The translations under genes and the position numbers were made by a program. This document shows positions 1 to 8,353 of a stretch of DNA of 64,000 nt, piece after piece. The DNA lies in contig JAUIDI010000003.1 of the NCBI GenBank assembly GCA_030428705.1, forward strand, positions 496,001 through 560,000. Direction: 5' to 3'. Position 1 is the first letter of the stretch, and every line of letters starts with the position of its first letter. Source of the stretch: Bacteroidia bacterium. Its GTDB lineage: Bacteria; Bacteroidota; Bacteroidia; Flavobacteriales; Flavobacteriaceae. The notes beneath the pieces are model-generated. The model saw nothing but the letters and a program-made list of their open reading frames with translations. It did not search any database and was not told the DNA's origin.

Positions 1-348
1 AACGATTATGGCGAATATCTGGGCGGGGCCATTTCACCAGGATTGTATATGCGATACAGAGCATTGTCGGAACAAACGTCAAAACTACCTTTGTTGCAAC
101 CGGAAGAGCTGCTCGACTTCATCGGCAATTCCACTGAGACTAGTATTCACAGTGGGGTTTTGAACGGTATTTCCGTCGAAATGGACGGGGTTATCGATCA
201 ATATCGTTCCCGTTTTTCAGATTTAACAGTTATTTTAACAGGTGGCGACAGCCAAATTTTGTCTAAACGGTTAAAAAATACCATCTTTGCCCATTCCAAA
301 TTTCTCCTTCTAGGGCTCAATTATTTGCTTGAATACAATAAGAAATAG
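1..348 (+). CDS. coaX: Type III pantothenate kinase, C-terminal part (5' end outside window)
   Basis: The reading frame is open from base 1, so the gene is cut by the window edge; about 115 C-terminal residues are visible. The fragment begins with an NDYGEYLGGAISPG segment, the substrate-binding G-G-x-I-x-P-G motif of the type III (CoaX) family of the ASKHA fold, and ends with an ILTGGD element followed by the usual C-terminal GLNYLLEYN helix. By family knowledge the enzyme phosphorylates pantothenate as the first step of coenzyme A synthesis in the cytoplasm. Its stop codon abuts the start of the following outer-membrane protein gene, so the two are probably co-transcribed. The identification rests on motif recall, without an alignment. 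Confidence 0.9.
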   Translation, partial: NDYGEYLGGAISPGLYMRYRALSEQTSKLPLLQPEELLDFIGNSTETSIHSGVLNGISVEMDGVIDQYRSRFSDLTVILTGGDSQILSKRLKNTIFAHSKFLLLGLNYLLEYNKK

Positions 349-1629
349 ATGGTAAAAAAAATTGGTTTTACATTGTTGTGCCTTGTCACTTTGGGCATGT
401 GCGCACAAGAAGGTTCCGTTTCGCCTTATTCGTATTTTGGTATTGGGGATAACCGCGCGAAAGGTACCATTGAGAACCAAATGATGGGAGGTATCGGCAT
501 ATTCGCCGATAGCATCCATATAAATCACAAAAATCCGGCGGCATTGGGTAAATTGGGTGTTCAGGCCGGTGAAGACTTTGGAATCACTACCTATGCGGCA
601 GGGATGTCACACAAAATGCTGCGTCTCAAGAGTTATACCGAACAGCAGAGCGCCACTTTGACCAATTTGGACTATTTGTCAATGGCCTTTACCCTTAAGA
701 AAGGATGGGGATTGGGTTTCGGGGTGATGCCATATTCCTCGGTAGGTTATAACTTGGTCTCCGTGAGTAATGATTCTTTGGTGACGAACCGATATGAAGG
801 AACGGGTGGGCTTAATAAAGTTTATCTTTCAACGGGTTATCAATTTGCCAAAAATTGGAGCGTCGGGGTAACTGCCAATTTTAATTTCGGTACGCTTGAA
901 TATACGAGAATTCAAAGTGTCGATGGGGTTCAATTTGGTACTTTGGATGAACGGACTTCGCGGGTAAACGGGGTCGATTTCAACTATGCCCTGAACTACA
1001 CGCCGATTTTCAAGGATAAATACCATCTAGTAGCCTCCTTTAGAATAAACACTCAGGCCAATTTGGCCGCCGAGAACACTAAAGAAGTTGGCTCTTTTTC
1101 TTTGGTGAACGGTCAGGACATCGAGGTGCTGAATGTAGACCTCGATGCCCAAGGACTTCGTAGAACTGAACTGAAGATTCCGACTACCACTACCTTTGGT
1201 CTTGGCTATGGTAAGCACCGTAAGTGGTTTTTAGGTGCCGAATATAGCTTTCAGGGGATGAGTTCGTTTTCAAATGATTTTTTAGGAGTTGAAAATCTGG
1301 AATATAAAGATGCCAGTTCTTTTGCATTGGGAGGGTTTTTTATACCGAACCACTCGGCATTTGACGGCTACCTAAATAGGGTCACGTATCGTGCCGGTAT
1401 TCGATTGGACAAGACGGGAATGGTCGTCAACAATACCGATATAAATAACTTTGGCATAACTTTTGGACTTGGATTGCCAATGAGTAGAACTTTTTCTAAT
1501 ATGAATGTAGGTTTTGAATTGGGTAGAAGGGGTACGACCTCTGCCGATTTGTTGGAAGAAAGTTATTTCAAAATCAACATAGGAATGTCTTTCAACGACC
1601 AATGGTTCAGAAAGCGGAAGATAAATTGA
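349..1629 (+). CDS. Outer-membrane beta-barrel protein, FadL-like, function unknown
   Basis: The 426-residue product has an N-terminal signal peptide ending near residue 19 (CLVTLGMCAQ). A region of alternating short strands rich in Gly, Asn, Tyr and Phe follows, and the protein ends in a strand with a basic tail, consistent with a transmembrane beta-barrel. Motifs such as SPYSYFGIGD and PAALG near the N terminus resemble the FadL/OmpP1-like or PorV-like barrels common in Bacteroidota. The ATG lies immediately after the coaX stop. The next genes encode a TPR protein and LptC, so the cluster has an envelope theme. The transported substrate cannot be deduced. Confident as an outer-membrane protein, not as to function. 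Confidence 0.8.
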   Translation: MVKKIGFTLLCLVTLGMCAQEGSVSPYSYFGIGDNRAKGTIENQMMGGIGIFADSIHINHKNPAALGKLGVQAGEDFGITTYAAGMSHKMLRLKSYTEQQSATLTNLDYLSMAFTLKKGWGLGFGVMPYSSVGYNLVSVSNDSLVTNRYEGTGGLNKVYLSTGYQFAKNWSVGVTANFNFGTLEYTRIQSVDGVQFGTLDERTSRVNGVDFNYALNYTPIFKDKYHLVASFRINTQANLAAENTKEVGSFSLVNGQDIEVLNVDLDAQGLRRTELKIPTTTTFGLGYGKHRKWFLGAEYSFQGMSSFSNDFLGVENLEYKDASSFALGGFFIPNHSAFDGYLNRVTYRAGIRLDKTGMVVNNTDINNFGITFGLGLPMSRTFSNMNVGFELGRRGTTSADLLEESYFKINIGMSFNDQWFRKRKIN

Positions 1630-1673
1630 TATTTGATAAAAATTTAGTACATTGACCACACAAAAATTATAGT

Positions 1674-3047
1674 ATGAAAACGAAACTTTACTTTATGGTT
1701 ACGATGCTCATGGGATGCATGTTCATGGGCAATGCCCAAGCACAGAATCCAGAGTGCATGACTAACCTTTCTATTTTTTCAGAGCATGCAAAGGTAAAAA
1801 ATTATGATGCGGCCTATACCCCTTGGAAAATGGTATATGATAATTGCCCTGATGCCAACTGGGCTATTTATGCCTATGGCGAACGCATCTTAAAGGATAA
1901 AATTGGAAAATCCTCAGGTGCCGATAAAGACGGATATATTAATGAATTGTTCGGTGTATGGGACAATAGCGTAAAATATTTTCCGAAAAAAGCTAATAAG
2001 GCCAGTGTTATTACGGATAAAGTGTTATTAAAATATGATAACAAGATGATCGCCGATGATGAAATTTACAATATGTTGGGTCAGGCATTTACCGATGATA
2101 AAGACAATTTCAATAACCCAAAAGCCTTATATATGTATTTCTCAAGTTTGGTCGATTTGCATAAGGCAGGCACAAAAGATTTGCAGGAGGTTTTTGATGT
2201 ATATGATGGCGTTACCGAAAAAGTCGAAGAGCAGATTAAAAAATATAATGATGCACTTCCCAAACTTTTGGAAAAAGACTCGTTGGGTACAATAACCACT
2301 AAAGAGAAGCGGGTGTTGAAGGCTGCTTCGACAAACTCTGAGTCATTTGGTAAAATTGCTGGCAGTATCGATTCGAAATTGGGAGACCTTGCTAATTGTG
2401 AAAACCTGATTCCGCTGTATCAGAAGAATTTTGAAGAGAAAAAAAGCGATGTTATATGGGTTAAGCGTGCCGTAAGTCGAATGTTCAGTAAGGAATGTAC
2501 AGACGACCCCCTATTTAGCCAAATGGTTGAAGTACAGGCAAGTTTGGATCCCTCGGCCGACGTATATGTTTACTTGGGAACACTTAAGATGAAGAATGGT
2601 GATACGCAGGGGGCTTTGGCCGATTTTGATAAGGCATTAAGTCTAGAGACCGATAATTATAAAAAATCGAATATTGCCTATAAGGTTGCCGTGATTAATA
2701 GAAGAAAGGGCAGCAAGTCGACGGCAAGAAAATATGCTCAGTTGGCAATAAATCATAATTCTGGAAATGGACAGGCTTATTTATTGATTGCCAGTCTTTA
2801 TGCTAGCAGTGCCAACGATTGCGGTAGTACTCCTTTCGAGAAAAGGGCTATGTATTGGAAAGCCGCCGATATGGCTCGGAAAGCTGCTCGTGTAGATCCC
2901 TCATTAAGTGGCAGGGCAAGTCAGGCGGCCGCCAGTTATGCTGCCAAGGCACCGACAAAAGAGATGATTTTCTCTTCAGGTATGGCGGGCAAGACTGTAT
3001 CGTTTAGTTGTTGGGCGGGAGGCAGCGTAAAAGTGCCGACCCTATAA
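1674..3047 (+). CDS. Secreted/periplasmic tetratricopeptide-repeat protein
   Basis: The 457-residue protein starts with a clear signal peptide (hydrophobic core, NAQAQ cleavage region near residue 24). The N-terminal half is helical and unfamiliar. From about residue 290 there are TPR-like helical pairs, for instance VYVYLGTLKMKNGDTQGALADFDKAL and a following AYLLIASLYA helix. TPR proteins usually act as docking scaffolds. It sits 44 bases after the barrel gene and 1 base before lptC, so it is translated as part of the same operon. A role in outer-membrane or lipopolysaccharide assembly is plausible from context only. Confidence 0.8.
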   Translation: MKTKLYFMVTMLMGCMFMGNAQAQNPECMTNLSIFSEHAKVKNYDAAYTPWKMVYDNCPDANWAIYAYGERILKDKIGKSSGADKDGYINELFGVWDNSVKYFPKKANKASVITDKVLLKYDNKMIADDEIYNMLGQAFTDDKDNFNNPKALYMYFSSLVDLHKAGTKDLQEVFDVYDGVTEKVEEQIKKYNDALPKLLEKDSLGTITTKEKRVLKAASTNSESFGKIAGSIDSKLGDLANCENLIPLYQKNFEEKKSDVIWVKRAVSRMFSKECTDDPLFSQMVEVQASLDPSADVYVYLGTLKMKNGDTQGALADFDKALSLETDNYKKSNIAYKVAVINRRKGSKSTARKYAQLAINHNSGNGQAYLLIASLYASSANDCGSTPFEKRAMYWKAADMARKAARVDPSLSGRASQAAASYAAKAPTKEMIFSSGMAGKTVSFSCWAGGSVKVPTL

Positions 3048-3048
3048 G

Positions 3049-3648
3049 ATGATAAACACTTTTCGAAATAACTTTAACAGCATTGCCATGATTTTTTTCA
3101 TGGCAATGCTTTTTTTCTGCTGTGCCGACAATTATAAAAGAGTGGGAGAGGAGGCACAAAAGAAAGTGTATCCCAGAGGAATCGCCGAAAACTCGATATT
3201 GACCTATAGTGAATTGAACGAACCTTTGGAAGGTGAAGACACCAAACCAGCTAAGAATATTGCTGTTTTGAGAAGTCCGATTGCTTACAACTATGATAAT
3301 CTAGTGTTTCCCTATCGGTTGTTTCCCGATGGGCTTGAGGTCGATTTCTTTGATGATAAGGGCGAAAAGAACAAGGTAAGGGCAGATTACGGTATTGTAT
3401 ACTCGGCCACAAATTTGATAGATTTGCAGGGCAATGTCGTTCTTGAAACTCCTGATGGCAAAAAGCTGGAGACTCCGCAGCTATATTATGATCAAGATAA
3501 CCAATGGGTATTTACACAGGAGGTCTTTAAGTTCACCAATCCCGAAGACGGTACCATAATGGACGGCGAGGGAATGGATTTCAACAAAAATCTTAGTTTT
3601 CTAAGTGCGCACAAGACGTACGGTCTAATGAGTATTAAAGAAGAATGA
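3049..3648 (+). CDS. lptC: LPS export periplasmic lipoprotein LptC
   Basis: The 199-residue protein has a short lipoprotein-like N terminus (hydrophobic stretch ending in MLFFCCADN) followed by an OstA-like beta-jellyroll with the features of LptC: FPDGLEVDFFDDKG, then a LIDLQGNVVLETPDGKKLETPQLYYD strand pair. LptC links the inner-membrane LptBFG pump to the LptA/LptD bridge for lipopolysaccharide. Unlike enterobacterial LptC, which has a transmembrane anchor, this one appears to be a lipoprotein, as is usual in Bacteroidota. Its stop overlaps the next gene's ATG in an ATGA arrangement, suggesting translational coupling. Confidence 0.85.
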   Translation: MINTFRNNFNSIAMIFFMAMLFFCCADNYKRVGEEAQKKVYPRGIAENSILTYSELNEPLEGEDTKPAKNIAVLRSPIAYNYDNLVFPYRLFPDGLEVDFFDDKGEKNKVRADYGIVYSATNLIDLQGNVVLETPDGKKLETPQLYYDQDNQWVFTQEVFKFTNPEDGTIMDGEGMDFNKNLSFLSAHKTYGLMSIKEE

Positions 3649-3854
3649 TTATGGGAAAGTATTTGAAGTTTACGATTTATTTGAATCTCATTATCGCCGT
3701 ATTATCGGCCATAATGGCTTTCAATCTTTGGAATTCCGATAGGAGCCGGGCCTACATCTTCGTTTTTTTGGCGGTAATAACCACCTTCATGTTTTTCTTC
3801 AGAAGGTTTTATTTTAAGAAGTTCGAACAACGAAAGCGAGATAACCAAAACTGA
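3645..3854 (+). CDS. Small two-helix membrane protein
   Basis: The 69-residue product has two predicted membrane helices (about residues 8-28 and 36-52) separated by a short NSDRSR loop. It finishes with a strongly basic cytoplasmic tail rich in Phe, Lys and Arg. The ATG at 3645 overlaps the lptC stop by four bases, and the stop lies two bases before the GTG of the CorC-like gene; an alternative ATG two codons downstream is possible. I do not recognise a named family. Coupling on both sides argues that it is real and expressed with lptC. Confidence 0.75.
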   Translation: MIMGKYLKFTIYLNLIIAVLSAIMAFNLWNSDRSRAYIFVFLAVITTFMFFFRRFYFKKFEQRKRDNQN

Positions 3855-3856
3855 CC

Positions 3857-5146
3857 GTGGATACCTCGATACTTATCATAGTTCTTGCATTGGTATTTTC
3901 CGCTTTTTTTTCAGGAATGGAGATTGCCTTTGTTTCGGCCAATAAAATCCACATTGAAATTGTAAAGAAACAAGAAGGGTTCTTGGCAAAGGTTTTGACA
4001 AGGCTTACCAAAAAGCCTTCAAAGTTTATTGCTACCATGCTTATCGGCAACAATATCGCCTTGGTAATTTATGGGTTTTTCATGGGCGAACTTTTGATGG
4101 AATGGTTCACAGATCTGTACCCTTCGTCAAGTTCTTTTTTCAACGTTCTGTTGACCGACTTCAGTTTGTTGACCCAAACTATTATTTCGACCCTTATCAT
4201 TTTATTTACGGCGGAGTTTCTCCCTAAGGTACTTTTTCAGATTTATGCCAACAGTCTTCTTAAAGTATTGGCTTTTCCGGCCTATTTGTTCTATTTGTTG
4301 TTTTCTTTCGTTTCTGATTTTGTCATCAAGGTTTCCGATTTCCTCCTGAAAAATATATTCGGAACTTCAGGCGATGAGGTGCAATTGGCGTTCAGCAAAG
4401 TGGAATTGGGAGATTATATTACGGAACAGATGGAGACGGTGGAAGAGGAAGATGAGGTCGACTCCGAAATACAGATTTTTCAAAACGCTTTGGAGTTTGC
4501 TGCCGTCAAGGCCCGGGAAGTGATGGTGCCAAGAACCGAGATTACGGCCGTCGAACTTCACGAAACGCCAAAAAATCTGGCCAAACTGTTTACGGAAACG
4601 GGCTATTCTAAAATACTGGTTTATAAAGACACGATTGACAACGTCATCGGGTATGTGCATTCGTATGAACTTTTTAAGAAACCGAAGACGATCAAGAGTA
4701 TTTTACTTCCTGTAGAATTCGTGCCCGAGACGATGTTGATTCACGATATACTTAATGTGCTGACCAAGAAAAGAAAGAGTATCGCCGTGGTGCTTGATGA
4801 ATACGGGGGAACATCGGGACTCATGACCGTTGAGGATATCGTCGAGGAACTTTTTGGCGAGATCGAGGATGAGCATGATTCGACCGACCTTTTCGAAGAA
4901 CGTATCGATGCGACCACCTATAAATTCTCGGCAAGGCTCGAGGTCGATTATATCAATGAAAACTATAAACTGGACCTGCCCGAAGACGACGAATACGAAA
5001 CTTTAGGAGGGCTTATCGTCAACGAAACGGGCGAAATTCCTGAAATGGGATCTGAAATAAGAATCGACGATTTTCTGTTTATAATTTTAGAGGTGTCGAA
5101 CACCAAGATCGATTTGGTTTCCTTACAGGTTCTTGAAAAGGACTAA
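3857..5146 (+). CDS. CNNM/CBS-domain protein of the CorC/HlyC (hemolysin) family
   Basis: The 429-residue protein starts with GTG, two bases after the preceding stop. Its architecture is a DUF21/CNNM transmembrane domain (residues 1 to about 190, beginning LIIVLALVFSAFFSGMEIAF), a pair of CBS domains (about 215-345, opening with VMVPRTEITAV), and a C-terminal CorC/HlyC domain (about 350-425, GGLIVNETGEIP). Family members are linked to divalent-cation (Mg/Co) homeostasis; the older hemolysin name is historical. GldE of gliding bacteria has the same architecture, but nothing here shows that this copy is GldE. It closes the run that began with coaX. Confidence 0.88.
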   Translation: MDTSILIIVLALVFSAFFSGMEIAFVSANKIHIEIVKKQEGFLAKVLTRLTKKPSKFIATMLIGNNIALVIYGFFMGELLMEWFTDLYPSSSSFFNVLLTDFSLLTQTIISTLIILFTAEFLPKVLFQIYANSLLKVLAFPAYLFYLLFSFVSDFVIKVSDFLLKNIFGTSGDEVQLAFSKVELGDYITEQMETVEEEDEVDSEIQIFQNALEFAAVKAREVMVPRTEITAVELHETPKNLAKLFTETGYSKILVYKDTIDNVIGYVHSYELFKKPKTIKSILLPVEFVPETMLIHDILNVLTKKRKSIAVVLDEYGGTSGLMTVEDIVEELFGEIEDEHDSTDLFEERIDATTYKFSARLEVDYINENYKLDLPEDDEYETLGGLIVNETGEIPEMGSEIRIDDFLFIILEVSNTKIDLVSLQVLEKD

Positions 5147-5249
5147 TTACTTAAGACTCCCCCTAAATTTACGGTATTTGAGTGGCTTCTGATTTAATGA
5201 TGTTTAAGTGCTTTAACAGGAATGAATTACAGCTTGACGACAAGCGCAA

Positions 5250-5257
5250 TAAATTTG
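5250..5257 (+). promoter_or_regulatory. Probable -7 promoter element TAAATTTG upstream of ppiD
   Basis: An exact match to the Bacteroidota TAnnTTTG -7 consensus lies in the 165-base gap before the PpiD gene. It would give a leader of about 50 bases. No convincing -33 TTG is present at 17-23 bases upstream. The rest of the gap shows nothing else recognisable. Confidence 0.4.
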
Positions 5258-5311
5258 AACAGGTGAAAAGAAAATGGTAATTTCGCCAACTGATTTTAAA
5301 CAATCCAAATA

Positions 5312-7432
5312 ATGGCAATTTTAGAGAATATAAGAAAGCGAACTACGGTTTTGATATTGATAATCGGCCTGGCTTTGTTCGCGTTCGTAATTTCTGGTGT
5401 GTTCACAAGTGATTTGACCGGAGGTGGAAAGGTGGGTTCTACGGTAGCCGAGATTAACGGTAATGAGATTTCCATAGATGCGTTTCGTCAAAAGGTCGAT
5501 ATAGCCTCTAGAAGGCAAGGCCCTACTACGTCGACAATGCAGGTCATTAACCAAGTGTGGGATCAAGAGGTGCGCAATACGATTTTGGGCGAACAGTTCG
5601 AAGACCTGGGAATCGATATCGAACGGGACCAGATTATGGACTATATAAAGAACATTCCATCGTATGCCCAAAGCCCACAATTTCAAAATGAGAGCGGTGT
5701 ATTCGATGAGAACAAGTTTAGAGAGTTTATTGCCGAAATGAAGATTAATAATCCGGCCCAATATGATCTGTGGTTGCAAGATGAGGAGTCCATTATTCAG
5801 AACGCCAAGCAACAGGCCTATTTTAATCTGGTAAAGGCCGGGGTCGGGGCAACCTTGAAAGAAGGTGAACTGGATTATAAATTAGCCAATACCAAAATGG
5901 ACCTTAGGTACGTGAAAATTCCTTTTTCATCGATTCCTGACAGTACGATCAATGTGACCAAAAGCGAGATCTCAAGTTATATCAATGCCCATAAGGATGA
6001 ATTCAAGCAGGAAGCGGCCCGAGACATTCAATTCGTCTATTTTGAGGAAAAACCATCTTTGGCCGACGAAAAGGCCGTAGAGGAAGAAGTCACTAAATTA
6101 CTTGACGATACCGTAGAATATAATGCCCAGACCGATAGAACGGATACCATTGCCGGTTTTAGAAACACTACCGATATTGGGGCTTTTTTAGACCGACACT
6201 CAGATACCAAGTTCGATACAATTTATAGGGCAAAAAAAGATTTGCCCGCCAGTTTTGCCGATACCCTGATGACATTGAAAGTCGGAGAAATCTATGGTCC
6301 CTACCGTGATGGGGATTTTTACAAGATTTCGAAAATGGTCAATAGAAAACCGAACGGGACCGTCAAGGCAAGTCATATCTTGATTACTTATGAAGGGGCT
6401 ACAAGGGCAAATCCGGATGTTAAACGAACAAAGGAAGAAGCTGAGGCAAAAGCCAAGGATATCTTGAAGGAGGCCCTGAAAAAAGATGCCGTTTTTGTCG
6501 AATTGGCTCGAGATAACTCTGATGGCCCTTCGGCACCGAATGGTGGTGACCTTGGGTATTTTCAGCAAGGGATAATGACGCCCAAGTTCAATGATTATGC
6601 TTTTGGTAATCCCATTGGAAAAATTGGTCTAGTAGAAACCGAATTCGGTTTCCATATCGTGAAGGTCGATGACAAACAGGATGTTGTGCAGATTGCGACC
6701 TTGACTAGAGAGATAGAACCGTCAGAGGAAACCATCAATACCTTGTTTACAGATGCCACAAAATTTGAAATGGAATCAATAGATTCCGATAAGGCATTTT
6801 TTGATTTGGCCAAGGAAAACGAATATGCCGTTATGCCCGTGAACAAGATTAAGGCTATGGACGAGAACCTGCCCGGTTTGGGTGCTCAACGGGCCATTGT
6901 ACAATGGACGTTTAACAATGACACGAAATTGGGTGATATTAGAAGGTTCAACATTAACAATGGCTACGCCGTAGTTCAGCTTACGGCCGGTTACGAAGAG
7001 GGATTGATGTCTCCAGAGGATGCCTCGGCCACCGTATTGCCCAAAATACGTAAAGAGCGCAAGGCGGCACAGATCATTTCAACAAATAAGGGAAAATCTA
7101 TGGATGATTTGGCCAAAGACAATAATGTGAACACCAGTACCGCAACAGCTTTGACGGTCAAATCACCGACGATTCCGGGATCTGGTAGCGAGCCTGTAGT
7201 GGTAGGAACGGCGTATACCATGCAGAAAGGCGAGACCTCTGGTCTAATTGAGGGCCAATCGGGTGTTTATATGATCACGGTGACCAAGAAAGAGGAAGCA
7301 CCGAAACTTGATAATTACAGCACTTTTGCCAATTCGTTGCAATCTGCCAATGCCGCCAAGGTAAATACGGCAGTCTATAATGCACTTAAGGAAGCCTCGG
7401 AAATAGAGGATAAAAGAGCTACTTTTTACTAG
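5312..7432 (+). CDS. ppiD: PpiD/SurA-type peptidyl-prolyl isomerase (periplasmic folding factor)
   Basis: The 706-residue protein has the PpiD plan: a short cytoplasmic MAILENIRKRT segment, one N-terminal membrane helix (about residues 12-32), then a SurA_N-like chaperone domain starting at VAEINGNEISIDAFRQKV. A parvulin rotamase domain lies at about residues 350-450 (KASHILITYEG ... GGDLGYFQQG ... TEFGFHIVKVDD), followed by a long C-terminal chaperone-like region. It should assist folding of proteins leaving the Sec translocon. It forms its own transcription unit, with a -7 box upstream and a hairpin terminator 33 bases beyond the stop, inside the convergent GHMP kinase gene. Confidence 0.9.
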   Translation: MAILENIRKRTTVLILIIGLALFAFVISGVFTSDLTGGGKVGSTVAEINGNEISIDAFRQKVDIASRRQGPTTSTMQVINQVWDQEVRNTILGEQFEDLGIDIERDQIMDYIKNIPSYAQSPQFQNESGVFDENKFREFIAEMKINNPAQYDLWLQDEESIIQNAKQQAYFNLVKAGVGATLKEGELDYKLANTKMDLRYVKIPFSSIPDSTINVTKSEISSYINAHKDEFKQEAARDIQFVYFEEKPSLADEKAVEEEVTKLLDDTVEYNAQTDRTDTIAGFRNTTDIGAFLDRHSDTKFDTIYRAKKDLPASFADTLMTLKVGEIYGPYRDGDFYKISKMVNRKPNGTVKASHILITYEGATRANPDVKRTKEEAEAKAKDILKEALKKDAVFVELARDNSDGPSAPNGGDLGYFQQGIMTPKFNDYAFGNPIGKIGLVETEFGFHIVKVDDKQDVVQIATLTREIEPSEETINTLFTDATKFEMESIDSDKAFFDLAKENEYAVMPVNKIKAMDENLPGLGAQRAIVQWTFNNDTKLGDIRRFNINNGYAVVQLTAGYEEGLMSPEDASATVLPKIRKERKAAQIISTNKGKSMDDLAKDNNVNTSTATALTVKSPTIPGSGSEPVVVGTAYTMQKGETSGLIEGQSGVYMITVTKKEEAPKLDNYSTFANSLQSANAAKVNTAVYNALKEASEIEDKRATFY

Positions 7433-7441
7433 CAATAAAAG

Positions 7442-8353
7442 TTAAGAAAGAACCATTTGGGAATAGGGTATGATTGTTTCATACCCTTTTTCTTTGAAGT
7501 AGTCAGGTGTTCGCCCATCTCCCGTGGCCAAAATAAAATCGCCTCCCCAGGCCCCCAGACTTTTTATAACTCCTGAATAGTCGGAAAACAATCTTTCACC
7601 CACAGGTTTTAGATTAAGTATTCTAGACAATATCTTTTCGTGTTTGGCGATTAACTCTTCAAAAACAGATAATTCCTTACAGGTAAGTAAGCGTGAAGAA
7701 ATGTTCGAGATGCTATTGATCAGTTCTATTTGGTCAAAATGTTTTTCCCTATAGTCGGCAATGCCCTCGCGACTATTTTGCTTTTTGTTGAGATGTACAA
7801 AAAAAAGTCGGTCTTTGAATGGAGGTTCGAAGCGAACAGTTTCTATCTGAGGATCTGAATCTTCAAGCCAAAACAGCAAAGAGGATTCATTTTGGGCACA
7901 AGCGATGTCGTATCCACTTCCTCCAAAGGTCTTCGATAATAAGGTATAGGGATTTACATCGGACCATTCTGCAATGTTGTTGATTAGGGTAGAAGACGTT
8001 CCGAGTCCCCAATTTCTAGGAAATGTGAGCCTTGTTTCAACCGTAAATCCACTGGAACTGGCCAAAAATTGGGGATTTAAACCTTGAGCTTGTCGCAGTA
8101 TATTGGTCAAGGTTTTTGATATTTGGGCATCGGAGCTTGAAACTTCAGTCAATGACTTTAACTTATAGCGACCTTCGAACCAGATATTCCCATTTTCGTC
8201 AAAACTTTTCCAACGGAGTAAGGACGAATCCTGCTCCGTAACATCTAACGACTGGCCGAATTTAGTAGGTACCGCCAAACCTTTTGCCCCATCCAAAATG
8301 GCATATTCTCCCGAGAGCAAAAGCTTTCCGTTGCTATAGAATTTTTTGATCAT
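7442..8353 (-). CDS. GHMP kinase, GYDIA family (probable mevalonate-pathway kinase)
   Basis: The 303-residue protein carries GHMP kinase signatures: an N-terminal SGEYAILDGAKGLAVP segment, a glycine-rich ATP-binding loop PRNWGLGTSSTL, and the SGYDIACAQ motif that names the GYDIA subfamily, plus a GAWGGDFILAT C-terminal motif. The gene starts inside the HMG-CoA reductase stop region (4-base ATGA overlap), so the two are coupled. Within this operon a role in isoprenoid synthesis, such as phosphorylation of mevalonate or phosphomevalonate, is likely, but the exact substrate of GYDIA kinases cannot be read from sequence. Confidence 0.85.
   Translation of the reverse strand: MIKKFYSNGKLLLSGEYAILDGAKGLAVPTKFGQSLDVTEQDSSLLRWKSFDENGNIWFEGRYKLKSLTEVSSSDAQISKTLTNILRQAQGLNPQFLASSSGFTVETRLTFPRNWGLGTSSTLINNIAEWSDVNPYTLLSKTFGGSGYDIACAQNESSLLFWLEDSDPQIETVRFEPPFKDRLFFVHLNKKQNSREGIADYREKHFDQIELINSISNISSRLLTCKELSVFEELIAKHEKILSRILNLKPVGERLFSDYSGVIKSLGAWGGDFILATGDGRTPDYFKEKGYETIIPYSQMVLS
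7465..7490 (+). terminator. Rho-independent terminator of ppiD, inside the convergent kinase gene
   Basis: A perfect 9-bp stem (AGGGTATGA / TCATACCCT) with a 5-base loop is followed by TTTTCTTT on the plus strand. It lies within the last codons of the convergent GHMP kinase gene, because only 9 bases separate the two stop codons. Confidence 0.8.
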
